Source of the DNA: an uncultured Alphaproteobacteria bacterium
Lineage (GTDB): Bacteria > Pseudomonadota > Alphaproteobacteria > HIMB59 > GCA-002718135
Assembly: GCA_902577425.1 (NCBI GenBank)
Contig: CACGZD010000002.1
Location: forward strand, 62,001-126,000
DNA: 64,000 nucleotides
Reading direction: 5' to 3'
Shown here piece after piece: positions 35,257 through 44,129 of this stretch. The position numbers were made by a program, and so were the translations under genes. The notes beneath the pieces are model-generated. The model made no database searches. It was not told the origin of the DNA and saw nothing but the letters and a program-made list of their open reading frames with translations. The first letter of the stretch is position 1; every line of letters starts with the position of its first letter.

Positions 35257-36591
35257 TTAGAGGTTAGACAATTTCAAAGCTTTTTGTTGTCTTTTATTAA
35301 GTTCTTTTTCTTGGAAATTTTCAATCAAATTATTAAAAAGTCTATACCAATTTACTTCAGCTTTTAAATGCATAAATACTGAACCTAATCCGACTGCTGC
35401 TCTATCCATAAATACAAATTCTTTAGGTGGTTTGATACCGCCTAGTTTTTTAAGCTCAGAATGGACCTCAGCTGCCACTTTAGCTCCATAAACACCATTA
35501 TCACTCTCTTGTATTTTTTGAACTTTATCTTTCATTAAAGGGGAATATATAAATTTAGCCCATTTATTTAGAACTTCTATCTTTTTTTTTGAAATATCAG
35601 TAAAACCCCATTGTTCATAGGCCTCAACAATTTTTGTTTGATCATTTTTTTGAAGAGCAAAATATAGATCTATAACGCCTTTAATAAACTTTCCTTTAAA
35701 AATCCTCATACAACCAAAATCAAATAGATTTACCGACAAGTTATTTTGTATAGTATAATTTCCTAAATGAGGATCTCCATGTATGATACCATATTCATAA
35801 AAAGGTTTATACCAAGCATAAAACATATTTTTTGCAATTGTATTTCTGTCTTCTTTTTTTTCTTTTATAAATTCTAAAATAGGCTTTCCTTCTAACCAGG
35901 TCATAGTAAGCAATCTTTTAGTTGATAGACTATCTATTACCTCAGGAACATGAACAAGCTCACTATCTGAAAATATATTACTAAATACTTTCATTAATTT
36001 TTTTTCTCTTACATAATCTAGCTCTTCTTTTAATCTTTCTGTAATTTCTTTATATATATCAGTTGTTTTAATTGCTTTATTATAAGATTGATAAATAGAA
36101 AAAATCATTTTTAATTGAGATAAATCAGCTGATACTGCAGATTCCATATCTGGATATTGAAGTTTACAAGCAACAACTTTATTATTTTCTATCAAAGCTT
36201 TGTGAACCTGACCTAATGATGCAGCTTTGCTAGCTTCTTTACCAAAACTATCAAAACTTTCTTGCCATTTTGAAGACAATTCTGCAGCCATTCTTCTTTT
36301 AACAAATAGCCAACCCATTGATGGTGCATTAGATTGTAAATGTCTTAATTCTTCTACATATTCTGGAGGAAGTAAATCAGGTATAGTTGCAGATAGTTGA
36401 GCAACTTTCATTAAAGGTCCTTTAATTCCACCAAGAGCAGTTCTTATTTCTTCAGCATGCTTTTTCTTATTTATCTTAACACCTAAATATTTTTGTGTAG
36501 CAAGTTTTGTTGCTAATTTTCCAACAACTCCTCCAACTTGAGCATATCTTTTGATTTGTTTTGGTAAACTTTTGGATTCTAAATCTTTCAT
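35257..36591 (-). CDS. ABC1/AarF (UbiB-type) atypical kinase
   Basis: Member of the ADCK/COQ8/UbiB family, which supports ubiquinone or other prenyl-lipid metabolism in known cases. The family N-terminal K-x-G-Q motif reads L-M-K-V-A-Q-L-S-A-T, so the usual Gly is Ala. The A-rich loop is KAASLGQVHKALI, the catalytic region is GIIHGDPHLGNYTI, and the metal-binding DFG is N-L-F-D-F-G-C-M-R. No C-terminal membrane helices are visible, unlike canonical UbiB, so this looks like the soluble ABC1 subgroup. It lies nine bases after pepF and 12 bases before pntAA. A direct role in ubiquinone synthesis is possible but unproven. Confidence 0.88.
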   Translation of the reverse strand: MKDLESKSLPKQIKRYAQVGGVVGKLATKLATQKYLGVKINKKKHAEEIRTALGGIKGPLMKVAQLSATIPDLLPPEYVEELRHLQSNAPSMGWLFVKRRMAAELSSKWQESFDSFGKEASKAASLGQVHKALIENNKVVACKLQYPDMESAVSADLSQLKMIFSIYQSYNKAIKTTDIYKEITERLKEELDYVREKKLMKVFSNIFSDSELVHVPEVIDSLSTKRLLTMTWLEGKPILEFIKEKKEDRNTIAKNMFYAWYKPFYEYGIIHGDPHLGNYTIQNNLSVNLFDFGCMRIFKGKFIKGVIDLYFALQKNDQTKIVEAYEQWGFTDISKKKIEVLNKWAKFIYSPLMKDKVQKIQESDNGVYGAKVAAEVHSELKKLGGIKPPKEFVFMDRAAVGLGSVFMHLKAEVNWYRLFNNLIENFQEKELNKRQQKALKLSNL

Positions 36592-36600
36592 AAAATAATT

Positions 36601-38400
36601 TTAAATTTTTTCCAAATCATCTATAAAATTTTCAATAACTTTAATTCCTTTTTTCCAAAAATCAGAATTAGAAGGATTTAAATGAAAAGGCCTTAGTAAA
36701 TTTTTGTAATCTTTGGATCCGCCTGATTCTAAAAGAGTAATATATTTTTTATCAAAATTTGATAATCCTTCTTCATAAACCCCATAAAGAGAATTTACTA
36801 AACAATCTCCAAATGCATATGCATATACATAAAAAGGAGAATGAATAAAATGAGGAATATATGACCAGTAATACTTATATTCTTCTTCAAACTCTATTGA
36901 AGGACCAAGGCTTTCTTTTTGAACCTGTATCCAAATTGAGCAAATTTCTTCTGTTGATAATTCAGATTTTTTTCTTTGAAGATGAACTTTTTTTTCAAAC
37001 TGATAAAAAGCTATTTGACGAACAACTGTATTAAGCATGTCCTCAACTTTATTTGCTAGTAATGCTTTCTTTTCCTTTAAATTTTTTTCATTTTTTAAAA
37101 GAGATTTAAATGTAAGCATTTCACCAAAAACGCTAGCAGTTTCAGCCAGTGTTAGAGGAGTGGAAGAATTAAAATGTCCTTGCTTATTTGCTGATAAATA
37201 TTGATGAACACCATGACCTAGTTCATGCGCTAATGTAGCTACATCTCTAGATTTACCCTGAAAGTTAAGCAAAATATACGGATGAACACTCGGAACAGTT
37301 GAGGCTGAAAAGGCTCCAGGTGATTTTCCGGTCATAACTGGTGCATGTATCCATGATTTTTCAAAAAATATTTCAACAATTTTTCCAATTGATGGATTAA
37401 AGTCCGTATATGCTTTTGTAACAATTTTTCTTGCACTATCCCAAGTATATTGTTTTTTACTTTGAAAAGGTAAGGGTGCATTTCTATCCCAATATTTTAA
37501 TTTTTTTAAACCAAACCATTTAGCTTTAATGGCATAATAACGATGAGATAATCTTTTATAAGAATCACTCACTGTATTAGAAAGCGCATCAACAACTTTA
37601 TCTTCTACAACATTGGATAGATTTCTTGCACTTACTGGATTAGGGAGTTTTCTCCATTCATCATTAATTGATTTATCTTTTGCTAGTGTATTAGTAATAG
37701 TTGCAAATAAATTAATATTTTTTCCTAAAGTTTTTCCTACTGATTTTGCTGCTGTTTTTCTAGTAGAGGTTTTATTATCAGACAATAAATTTAATATTTC
37801 AGCGCTACTTAGAAGTTTATTTTTAAATGGAAATCTCAGAGCAGCTATTGTATCATCAAACAACCTAATCCATGCACTAGAAGAAGTAAGGCTTTTATCT
37901 TGTAAAAGTTTTTCTAATTTTTTATCAAGTTGATAAGGTTTAAAAGATCTTCTATTTATTATCCAATTTTTATATTTTATTAATTTTTTTTCTTTAAAAA
38001 AAATTTTAATTTTTTTATCTGAAATTTGATTTAATTCTAAAGTAAAAAAAATTAGCATAGAAGAAAATTTAGTAATTTTTTCTTGCATCTGTTGAAAAAA
38101 AATTTTGTTTTTTTCATTTTCTATATTTTCAGATACTAGCAGATGTGCATATGACAATATTTTATCCATAATTTCATCAATCTTCTCTATTTCTTCAATT
38201 GCTTTTAATAATTTAATTGCAGATAGCTTAATTACTTTACCTTCATACTTTTTAGAGAATGATTTAGATAATTTTTCAATAAGATTAAGATCTTTAAGTA
38301 TCTTCCTAGAATTAATTGAGGAATATAAATCTCCTAAATTCCATATAGGAAGCGTATTATTAAGAACTTTTTGATTTGATTGCTTGTTTTTTTTTACCAT
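36601..38400 (-). CDS. M3 family oligoendopeptidase (PepF type)
   Basis: Zinc oligopeptidase that cleaves short peptides in the cytoplasm. The H-E-x-x-H motif is in VATLAHELGHGVHQYLS, with the downstream catalytic Glu region at STPLTLAETASVFGEMLTF. The C-terminal signature F-I-H-S-P-F-Y-V-Y-A-Y-A-F-G-D is also typical. The 599 residues match the family (TIGR02290). It is the first gene of the minus-strand run pepF / ABC1 kinase / pntAA / pntAB / pntB and is divergent from the acyl-CoA synthetase gene with 55 bases between starts. Confidence 0.94.
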   Translation of the reverse strand: MVKKNKQSNQKVLNNTLPIWNLGDLYSSINSRKILKDLNLIEKLSKSFSKKYEGKVIKLSAIKLLKAIEEIEKIDEIMDKILSYAHLLVSENIENEKNKIFFQQMQEKITKFSSMLIFFTLELNQISDKKIKIFFKEKKLIKYKNWIINRRSFKPYQLDKKLEKLLQDKSLTSSSAWIRLFDDTIAALRFPFKNKLLSSAEILNLLSDNKTSTRKTAAKSVGKTLGKNINLFATITNTLAKDKSINDEWRKLPNPVSARNLSNVVEDKVVDALSNTVSDSYKRLSHRYYAIKAKWFGLKKLKYWDRNAPLPFQSKKQYTWDSARKIVTKAYTDFNPSIGKIVEIFFEKSWIHAPVMTGKSPGAFSASTVPSVHPYILLNFQGKSRDVATLAHELGHGVHQYLSANKQGHFNSSTPLTLAETASVFGEMLTFKSLLKNEKNLKEKKALLANKVEDMLNTVVRQIAFYQFEKKVHLQRKKSELSTEEICSIWIQVQKESLGPSIEFEEEYKYYWSYIPHFIHSPFYVYAYAFGDCLVNSLYGVYEEGLSNFDKKYITLLESGGSKDYKNLLRPFHLNPSNSDFWKKGIKVIENFIDDLEKI

Positions 38401-38422
38401 TTCTTTAAATTAGATATAGTTC

Positions 38423-38446
38423 TATAATCTAGCCTTTGTAGGGAGG
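38423..38446 (+). promoter_or_regulatory. Candidate -10 element and strong ribosome binding site of the acyl-CoA synthetase gene
   Basis: TATAAT at 38423-38428 is followed by GGGAGG at 38441-38446, nine bases before the ATG. The Shine-Dalgarno match is the strongest I noticed in the window, where most genes have weak or no site. The -35 region is poor (TTTCTT at 17 bases). A start of transcription near 38435 would give a leader of about 20 bases. Confidence 0.45.
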
Positions 38447-38455
38447 ACAAGTAAT

Positions 38456-40249
38456 ATGTCTATAAATTTTGACAATTTTAATAGTGTGGTGAGTTTATTT
38501 AATCAACAATGTAAGGAACTGAAGGATAGTCCCTATTTATGGAGAAAAGTTGAGGGAAAATTCCTTTCTTTAAGCTGGTTAGAAGTACAAAAAAAAGTAA
38601 ATGCTCTAGCAAAGGGTTTAATAAGTCTTGGAATTTTAAAGGGGGATAGAGTTGTAATTCTATCAGAAAATAGACCTGAATGGCAAATTGCCGACCTAGC
38701 TATAATGTCTATCGGTGGTATTACAGTTCCTGCATATACTACAAGTACCACAAGTGATTATAAACATATTATTAATCATTCTGAAGCAAGATGCATCATT
38801 GTATCTTCTAATGATTTAGCATTAAAGGCTATTCCTGCCACATTAAATAGTAAATGCAAAAATGTTATATTAATAGATGAAGATAAAAAAAAATTTGATG
38901 AGCCCTTATTTTTTGCAAACTGGAATGATTTGATTGAACAAAATAATCATTCTACTAATGATAATGATTTAGAAAAAAATATTAAATTACAAAAAAGAAC
39001 TGATACAGCTTGTATAATTTATACCTCAGGTACTGGTGGAAGCCCAAAAGGGGTAATGTTAAGTCATGGAGCAATGTTAACGAATTGTACAGGTGCTCAA
39101 GAATTGTTAAAAAATTTAATTTCTGATTTAAGTGAAATTAGGTTTTTATCTTGGCTTCCTCTTTCTCATTCTTATGAACATACTTTACAATTTTATGAAA
39201 TGGGTATTGGTGCACAAATATATTATGCTGAGGGTATTGATAAACTTTTAGTAAATATGAGTGAAGTCAAACCACATTTTATGACAGCAGTACCAAGATT
39301 TTATGACTCACTTCATACCAGAATCTCACAAGGATTAAAAAAACAAGGAAAATTAAGTCAGTTATTTTTTTCAACAACTCTTAAACTAGGAAAGAAAAAA
39401 TATAATAACCAAAAAATGACATCTATGGAAAAATTTTTAAATGGGATCATGGATAAAATAGTTAGAAAAAAAGTTAATAAGAGATTTGGAGGCAGTTTAA
39501 GAGCTTTGGTTTCTGGAGGAGCTGCTTTAAACTATGAAGTAGGACTTTATTTAACTGCTTTAGGATTACCTTTATTACAGGGCTATGGCCAAACTGAAAC
39601 TGCACCTGTTGTAAGCGCCAATCCTCCTGAAAGAATTAAATTAGATACTGTTGGGACTATATTTAAAGGAACAGAAGTAAAAATTGCTGAAGATGGAGAA
39701 ATATTAGTTCGAGGAGAAAATATTATGAATGGTTATTGGAATGACCCAAAAGCAACCTCTTCAACAATTGTAAATGGTTGGGTTCATACTGGTGATATTG
39801 GTGAATTTGATGAAGATAGCTACCTTAAAATTACAGATAGAAAAAAAGATATAATAGTCAATGCAGGAGGAGATAATATCTCACCTTCAAGAGTAGAAGA
39901 AAAACTTAATATTGAACCAGAAATATCTCAATCAATGGTTTACGGTGATTTTAAAAACTATTTAGTTGCTATCATTGTTCCAGACAAAGAGCAGGCTTTA
40001 TTATGGGCAAAAAATAATAATAAAGAAAATAGCTTATCTACTTTAGTTAAAGATGAAGACTATAATAAAATGATAAAAGAAATTATATCAAAAGTTAATA
40101 ATAACCTCTCAGTTATAGAACAAGTAAGAAAATTTATATTAATTGATCATGAATTTACTATTGAAAATGATATGATGACACCAACAATGAAAGTTAAAAG
40201 ATATAAGATAAAAAGTGTTTTTGGAGATCAGTTAGAAAACTTATATTAA
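38456..40249 (+). CDS. Long-chain acyl-CoA synthetase (AMP-forming, FAA1-like)
   Basis: Activates fatty acids to acyl-CoA through an acyl-adenylate. The AMP-binding motif is in IIYTSGTGGSPKGVMLSHGA, followed by L-S-W-L-P-L-S-H-S-Y-E-H-T. The second motif G-Y-G-Q-T-E-T-A-P-V-V and the hinge ITDRKKDIIVNAGGDNISPS are typical of the long-chain (FAA1/COG1022) group. The 597 residues are normal. It is a single plus-strand gene with a strong ribosome binding site. The stop overlaps that of DUF1244 in TTAA. Chain-length preference cannot be told from sequence. Confidence 0.92.
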   Translation: MSINFDNFNSVVSLFNQQCKELKDSPYLWRKVEGKFLSLSWLEVQKKVNALAKGLISLGILKGDRVVILSENRPEWQIADLAIMSIGGITVPAYTTSTTSDYKHIINHSEARCIIVSSNDLALKAIPATLNSKCKNVILIDEDKKKFDEPLFFANWNDLIEQNNHSTNDNDLEKNIKLQKRTDTACIIYTSGTGGSPKGVMLSHGAMLTNCTGAQELLKNLISDLSEIRFLSWLPLSHSYEHTLQFYEMGIGAQIYYAEGIDKLLVNMSEVKPHFMTAVPRFYDSLHTRISQGLKKQGKLSQLFFSTTLKLGKKKYNNQKMTSMEKFLNGIMDKIVRKKVNKRFGGSLRALVSGGAALNYEVGLYLTALGLPLLQGYGQTETAPVVSANPPERIKLDTVGTIFKGTEVKIAEDGEILVRGENIMNGYWNDPKATSSTIVNGWVHTGDIGEFDEDSYLKITDRKKDIIVNAGGDNISPSRVEEKLNIEPEISQSMVYGDFKNYLVAIIVPDKEQALLWAKNNNKENSLSTLVKDEDYNKMIKEIISKVNNNLSVIEQVRKFILIDHEFTIENDMMTPTMKVKRYKIKSVFGDQLENLY

Positions 40250-40536
40250 TCAGAATTATGTTTCATTTTTTCTAATTGTTCTTTTGTGGCTTCTAATTGA
40301 TACTTTTCTTTCCACTTATAATAAGGCATTCCATAAATTATTTCTCTTGCTTCATCATAATTTATTTTTATATTTCTTTTTTCAGCAGCGCTTAAATACC
40401 ATTTAGATAAGCAATTTCTACAAAATCCTGATAAATTCATTAAGTCAATATTTTGAACATCAGTTCTTTTTTTCAAATGATTAATTAAAGTTTCTAAAAC
40501 TTCAGCATATATTTCTTTTTGTATTTTATTGTCCAT
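40246..40536 (-). CDS. DUF1244 family protein
   Basis: Short protein of a proteobacterial family of unknown function. The core LMNLSGFCRNCLSKWYLSAA followed by E-A-R-E-I-I-Y-G-M-P-Y-Y-K-W-K is diagnostic. The two cysteines three apart (C-R-N-C) are conserved and could hold a metal or form a redox pair. The 96 residues are normal. It is divergent from the pyruvate kinase gene, with 60 bases between the starts. Confidence 0.92.
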   Translation of the reverse strand: MDNKIQKEIYAEVLETLINHLKKRTDVQNIDLMNLSGFCRNCLSKWYLSAAEKRNIKINYDEAREIIYGMPYYKWKEKYQLEATKEQLEKMKHNSD

Positions 40537-40596
40537 TTATTTTAATAAAAAAGTTACATATTTAGTAAATATCAATTATACATTATACGATAATAA

Positions 40597-42045
40597 ATGA
40601 AACGTAATAGAAAAGCTAAAATATTAGCTACCCTAGGTCCAGCTTCTTCATCTGAAGAAATAATTGATAAACTTTTTGTTGCAGGATGTGATGTATTTCG
40701 CTTAAATTTTTCACATGGATCAATTGAGGACCATAGAAATAACTATAAATATATAAGATCTCTTGAAAAAAAATATGATCATGCAACTTGTATATTAGCA
40801 GATTTGCAGGGTCCAAAGCTAAGAATTGGAACATTTGTCCAAGATAAAATAGAATTAAAAAAAGGCCAAAGTTTTGTACTCGATTTAGACTCTTCCCCTG
40901 GAAATAAAGATAGAGTTAATTTTCCTCATGAAGAAATTTATGAAACTATGAATCCTAATAGTGAAATTTTAATTGATGATGGAAGAATTAAATTACAAAT
41001 TATTAAACAAGAAAAAAAATCACTTACAACTGAGGTATTAAATAGTGGTATTATTTCAAATAATAAAGGTGTTAATATTCCTGGAGTAGTTTTACCAATT
41101 TCATCATTAACACAAAAAGACAAATCTGATTTAAATAAAGCTCTAGAAATGGGCGTAGATTGGGTGGCATTATCTTTTATTCAAAGTGCTGAAGATATAA
41201 ATAATTTAAGAAAACTAGTTGGTAATAAAGCATCTATAATGGCTAAAATAGAAAAACCTTCTGCTGTTAAAAATATTGATTCAATAATTGAAGCCAGTGA
41301 TGGATTAATGATAGCTAGAGGAGATTTAGGTGTTGAAATGCCTGCTGAACAAATACCTGTAATTCAAAAAAATATAATTAGTCGATGCAGAGATTTTGGT
41401 AAACCTGTAGTTGTGGCCACTCAAATGTTAGAAAGTATGGTTTCAAATCATACACCAACAAGAGCCGAAGCATCTGATGTAGCAAATGCTATATATGATG
41501 GAACTGATGCAGTTATGTTATCTGCAGAATCAGCAATTGGTTTGTTTCCTGAAGAATCAGTTACGATTATGAATAGAATAATTAAAAGTGTGGAAACAGA
41601 TAGTAATAATTTTAATCTTGAGATTAAGAATCAAGAAAATTTATCTATGAATAAAAAAATAAGTACTACTGATGCAATTACTAGTGCAGCTTACACAATA
41701 GCAAAAAATGCAGAGGCTAAAGCTATAGTAACTTTTTCTGTAAGCGGAATCACAACTATGAGAATGTCTCGAGAAAGAGCTCCAGTATTAATTATTGGTC
41801 TTTCTCCAATACTAAAAACAGCTAGAAAACTTCAAATTTCTTGGGGAGTTTATTCCATTCATGCCAAACAAGACGCTCAAAATGCAACAGAAATGGTAAG
41901 CATAGCTTGTAAAGCGCTAAAAAATAAACATTTAGCAGAAGCTGGTAATTCAATAGTTATCACCGCAGGAGTTCCTTTTGGAAGTGCTGGATCAACAAAT
42001 CTCCTTAGGATAGCTGAAATTATTGACGATAAAGATCTTACTTAA
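40597..42045 (+). CDS. pyk: Pyruvate kinase
   Basis: Transfers phosphate from phosphoenolpyruvate to ADP. Family blocks are ILATLGPASSSEEIIDKLFV, V-F-R-L-N-F-S-H-G-S, I-L-A-D-L-Q-G-P-K-L-R-I-G, and the active-site signature IMAKIEKPSAVKNIDSIIEA followed by MIARGDLGVEMPAEQIP. V-A-T-Q-M-L-E-S-M and DGTDAVMLSAESAIG complete the barrel. The C-terminal allosteric domain covers about 345-482. The length of 482 is normal. Its 3' end overlaps that of the opposing aminotransferase gene by eight bases. Together with phosphofructokinase it makes a complete lower glycolytic route plausible. Confidence 0.96.
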   Translation: MKRNRKAKILATLGPASSSEEIIDKLFVAGCDVFRLNFSHGSIEDHRNNYKYIRSLEKKYDHATCILADLQGPKLRIGTFVQDKIELKKGQSFVLDLDSSPGNKDRVNFPHEEIYETMNPNSEILIDDGRIKLQIIKQEKKSLTTEVLNSGIISNNKGVNIPGVVLPISSLTQKDKSDLNKALEMGVDWVALSFIQSAEDINNLRKLVGNKASIMAKIEKPSAVKNIDSIIEASDGLMIARGDLGVEMPAEQIPVIQKNIISRCRDFGKPVVVATQMLESMVSNHTPTRAEASDVANAIYDGTDAVMLSAESAIGLFPEESVTIMNRIIKSVETDSNNFNLEIKNQENLSMNKKISTTDAITSAAYTIAKNAEAKAIVTFSVSGITTMRMSRERAPVLIIGLSPILKTARKLQISWGVYSIHAKQDAQNATEMVSIACKALKNKHLAEAGNSIVITAGVPFGSAGSTNLLRIAEIIDDKDLT

Positions 42046-43240
42046 GAAGTTTACAAGCTTCATCAATTCTCTGGCAAGCTTCTATTAAAATTTTCTCACT
42101 CGTAGCATATGAAAGACGAAAGTATGGTGATAAGCCGAAAGCTTCTCCTTGTACTCCAGCAACTCCCCTACTTTCAAGAAGATAGTTCATAAATTTTTCG
42201 TCAGAATCTAATATTATTCCATCAGGTGTTTTTCTGCCAATAATTCCTTCACAATTTGGATATACATAAAATGCACCAGGAGGAATTCCACAAGAGATGC
42301 CATCAATAGAATTTAATTTTTCAACAACTAAGTCTCTTCTTTTTTTAAAAGCAATATTATGCTTTTCTATAAAATCTTGATTACCTTGAAGGGCTTCTAC
42401 AGATGCTGCCATGCTAATAGACGAAGTTGAAGAATTACTTTGAGATTGAATCTTATTCATTCCCAATATTATTTCTTTTGGAGCGCCACAATAACCCAAT
42501 CTCCAACCAGTCATACAATAAGCTTTTGAGACACCATTTAAAGTTAAAGTTCGATTCTTGAGCTCAGGGACAGTTTCAGCAATTGTATTAAATTTTTGTT
42601 TGTCATAAATAATTTTTTCATAAATATCGTCAGTTAAAATATAAATATTAGGATATTTAAGAAGTATTTGACCTAAATGTATAAGCTCTTCTTTAGAATA
42701 TACTGAACCAGTTGGATTACTGGGACTATTTAAAAAAAGCCATTTAGTTTTTGGCGTTATATATTTTTCAAGATCATAGGGCGTTAACTTAAAATCATTT
42801 TTTTCACTGCACTTTACAATAACTGGTTTTCCTTCAGCTAATAAAACTATATCTGGATAACTTACCCAATATGGTGCAGGAATTATAACCTCGTCACCTG
42901 GATTAAGTGTTGCCATCATAGCATTATAAATAATATGTTTCCCTCCAACACCTACCATTATTTCGTCATTTGAATATTCTAGATTATTTTCTTTTTTAAA
43001 TTTATTTATAATTGCATTTTGCAATACAGGCGTACCCTTTCCTGGTACATACCTAGTTAATCCTTCATTCATCGCTTTAATTGCAGCCTCTCTGATATTT
43101 ACAGGTGTATCAAAATCTGGTTCTCCTGCTGCTAAAACTAAAATATCTTTTCCTTCAGCACGTAATGCATTTGCTTTGGTATTAATACCAACAGTCATAG
43201 ATGGTTTAATTCTAGATAGTCTATCTGCTACAATATTCAT
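42038..43240 (-). CDS. Aspartate aminotransferase (class I, PLP-dependent)
   Basis: Subgroup I-gamma aminotransferase, probably aspartate or aspartate/prephenate aminotransferase. The N-terminus SRIKPSMTVGINTKANALRA and L-A-A-G-E-P-D-F-D-T-P are typical of that group. The PLP lysine is in LNGVSKAYCMTGWRLGY, and the substrate-binding region is NSPSNPTGSVYSKEEL. A C-terminal arginine lies in F-R-L-S-Y-A-T-S. The 400 residues are normal. It lies ten bases downstream of the TauE-type exporter on the same strand. Confidence 0.93.
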   Translation of the reverse strand: MNIVADRLSRIKPSMTVGINTKANALRAEGKDILVLAAGEPDFDTPVNIREAAIKAMNEGLTRYVPGKGTPVLQNAIINKFKKENNLEYSNDEIMVGVGGKHIIYNAMMATLNPGDEVIIPAPYWVSYPDIVLLAEGKPVIVKCSEKNDFKLTPYDLEKYITPKTKWLFLNSPSNPTGSVYSKEELIHLGQILLKYPNIYILTDDIYEKIIYDKQKFNTIAETVPELKNRTLTLNGVSKAYCMTGWRLGYCGAPKEIILGMNKIQSQSNSSTSSISMAASVEALQGNQDFIEKHNIAFKKRRDLVVEKLNSIDGISCGIPPGAFYVYPNCEGIIGRKTPDGIILDSDEKFMNYLLESRGVAGVQGEAFGLSPYFRLSYATSEKILIEACQRIDEACKLLK

Positions 43241-43250
43241 TTGTTGAAAA

Positions 43251-44060
43251 TCAAATTATAAAATGTTCAATAACTAGACTTGTGCATGTAAACAATAAAA
43301 AAATGGCGAAAATTTTTTTTAAAATTTCTTTACTAATTTTTGAAGACAATTTTGCTCCAATATTCGCTGTAAATATGCTTGTTGAAATAACCAAAGCAAC
43401 TATTAAAATATTTACATATCCAAGTGAATATGGTGGTAGACCCTCAATATTGATACCTAAAAATATATAGGAAATGGCTCCTGGTAAGGCAATAAAAAAT
43501 CCCAAAACAGCGGAAGTTCCAACAGCTTGATGTATTTTTTTTGAAAATATACCTAAAATTGGAACACTAAAACTACCTCCACCGATTCCTATCAAGGCTG
43601 AAAATAATCCTATTAATCCACTAATAGAAAAATTAGTAAAAAAATTTTGAGGAATATCGTTACCAATTGTTTTTATATTTCTCTGAAAAAACATATTTAA
43701 AGAAATTAAAAAAGCTAAACTAATAAAAATTAATACTAAAATTTCACCTTCAATTCTACTTGCTAGTAATGATCCAATTATAGATCCTGATATAATACCT
43801 GCTACCCATTTCTTTACAACATTTCTATCTATGTTGTTTAATTTTATATGTGAAAGCACAGACGAGATAGAAGTAAATACTATTATACAAAGAGAAGAAG
43901 CTACTGATACATGCATTACAACATCTATTGAATAGCCTAATTGTAACAAAATAAAATATGAAACAGGAACGATTATTATTCCTCCACCAACTCCTAATAA
44001 TCCAGCTATCAAGCCTGAAAAAAGACCCGTCAATAAAAATGTTACAATTAAAATTATCAA
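43251..44060 (-). CDS. TauE/SafE family sulfite or organosulfonate exporter
   Basis: Inner-membrane permease with about eight hydrophobic segments in two related halves. The repeated glycine motifs G-L-F-S-G-L-I-A-G-L-L-G-V-G-G-G in the first half and L-I-G-L-F-S-A-L-I-G-I-G-G-G-S-F-S-V-P in the second are the TauE/SafE hallmark. The 269 residues are normal. Substrates in characterised members are sulfite, sulfoacetate and related anions, but no sulfonate-degrading gene is adjacent here, so the cargo is open. It is divergent from the saccharopine dehydrogenase gene. Confidence 0.9.
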   Translation of the reverse strand: MIILIVTFLLTGLFSGLIAGLLGVGGGIIIVPVSYFILLQLGYSIDVVMHVSVASSLCIIVFTSISSVLSHIKLNNIDRNVVKKWVAGIISGSIIGSLLASRIEGEILVLIFISLAFLISLNMFFQRNIKTIGNDIPQNFFTNFSISGLIGLFSALIGIGGGSFSVPILGIFSKKIHQAVGTSAVLGFFIALPGAISYIFLGINIEGLPPYSLGYVNILIVALVISTSIFTANIGAKLSSKISKEILKKIFAIFLLFTCTSLVIEHFII

Positions 44061-44129
44061 TTAAAAACCTTTTTGCATTAGAAATTATGTAGTAAACGAG
44101 TTCAATAAAAAGTAAAAAGAAATTAAATT

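Noticed and set aside
40558..40588. Short inverted repeat ATATTT-AGT-AAATAT and tandem ATTATAC in the DUF1244/pyk gap
   Set aside because: Entirely A/T-rich and short; such patterns are expected by chance here and no regulator context supports a site.
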